From an uncultured Flavobacterium sp. (GTDB lineage Bacteria; Bacteroidota; Bacteroidia; Flavobacteriales; Flavobacteriaceae), in assembly GCF_963422545.1 (NCBI RefSeq), contig NZ_OY730229.1, forward strand, positions 1 to 51,490: a stretch of 51,490 bases of DNA, written 5' to 3'. Positions within the stretch are counted from its first letter, which is position 1, and every line of letters begins with the position of its first letter. The notes under the pieces are model-generated. The model made no database searches. It was not told where the DNA came from and saw only the letters and a program-made list of their open reading frames with translations. Made by a program: the position numbers and the translations under genes. Below, piece after piece: positions 51,212 through 51,490 of this stretch.

Positions 51212-51317
51212 TTATTTATTTTGGGTTTTTGAAAAGATTGAAAAGTTGTCTTTTTACTTCTTTTATCCTTTTAGTAGGGAGAGCAACAGAATCTAAATTC
51301 TTTTTTATGTGCAGTCA

Positions 51318-51490
51318 CTATAATAATCCTAGTTTTTTAACTTTACCTATTAGGTCTCTGTCACTTCCTTTGCCCATTAACAACTGTTCTTTAATATTTG
51401 CTTTCCTTTTTTCAATTGCACTCATAGAAAGTGGAATGTAATTAGGAAGGTTTACAGTTTTTACTCCCTGGCATATAAGAGTTAGAATTT
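51318..51490 (-). CDS. C-terminal end of a LuxR-type helix-turn-helix protein (5' part outside window)
   Basis: A minus-strand frame open to the right edge ends in a TAG at 51318-51320. It encodes ILTLICQGVKTVNLPNYIPL, then SMSAIEKRKANIKEQLLMGK and GSDRDLIGKVKKLGLL. The spacing of hydrophobic and basic positions matches the LuxR-type DNA-binding domain at the end of many Bacteroidota response regulators. The gene continues beyond the window, so the presence of a receiver domain cannot be seen. Confidence 0.65.
   Translation of the reverse strand, partial: ILTLICQGVKTVNLPNYIPLSMSAIEKRKANIKEQLLMGKGSDRDLIGKVKKLGLL

Noticed and set aside
51229..51441. Plus-strand 70-codon frame at the window end
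   Set aside because: It opposes a minus-strand frame with clear LuxR-type sequence and has no recognisable protein features.

Overview
The window looks like a chromosome segment of a Flavobacterium-type Bacteroidota. It is AT-rich, its promoters carry TAnnTTTG -7 elements, and it encodes type IX secretion (T9SS) hallmarks: a gliding-motility type C-terminal domain and a PorP/SprF protein. Several short intergenic repeat families that I recognise as typical of Flavobacterium genomes are also present. All family assignments come from reading the translated sequence; no database search was run.

Positions 1-24.8 kb form a glycoprotein-glycan utilisation region. It runs GH38 (partial), GH92, a six-hairpin glycosidase-like protein, GH3, a second GH92, a metallophosphoesterase, then a seven-gene catabolic operon, then two GH20 hexosaminidases. 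The operon (FucP-type permease, UxaA-type dehydratase, SDR, LutA, LutB, LutC, FAH-family hydrolase) fits a non-phosphorylating 6-deoxyhexose (L-fucose type) route that splits a diketo acid into pyruvate and L-lactate and oxidises the lactate on the spot. With the alpha-mannosidases and hexosaminidases this suggests feeding on N-glycan-like material. No SusC/SusD pair, sugar dehydrogenase or lactonase lies in the window. An OmpA-family protein follows on the minus strand.

Positions 25-42.5 kb hold a sensory and surface-adhesin module. A membrane histidine kinase and a LuxR-type response regulator come first. They are followed by a possible 34-residue peptide, a degenerate receiver protein, a double-PAS kinase and a YegP-like protein. 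Next is an adhesin operon: a 1382-residue collagen-like repeat protein, an L-type lectin protein, a protein with a T9SS C-terminal domain, a PorP/SprF protein, an OmpA/beta-propeller protein and a small membrane protein. A second degenerate receiver gene closes the module. The most striking observation is that three promoters here share one rigid architecture: an 18-bp dyad, 14 bp, a third half-site, exactly 21 bp, then a TAnnTTTG box. They precede the kinase/regulator genes, the pseudo-receiver/PAS-kinase genes and the adhesin operon. This suggests one small self-contained regulon, probably run by the neighbouring LuxR-type regulator.

Positions 42.7-48.3 kb (minus strand) hold a compact biosynthetic cluster: flavoprotein, methyltransferase, type III polyketide synthase, hotdog dehydratase, ketosynthase, acyl carrier protein and phosphopantetheinyl transferase. 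A methylated or oxidised phenolic-lipid-type product is plausible. Two perfect inverted repeats lie between it and a divergent stand-alone MreB paralogue. The window ends with a Trp/Tyr-rich secreted protein carrying a 48-bp tandem repeat and the 3' end of a LuxR-type regulator gene on the minus strand.
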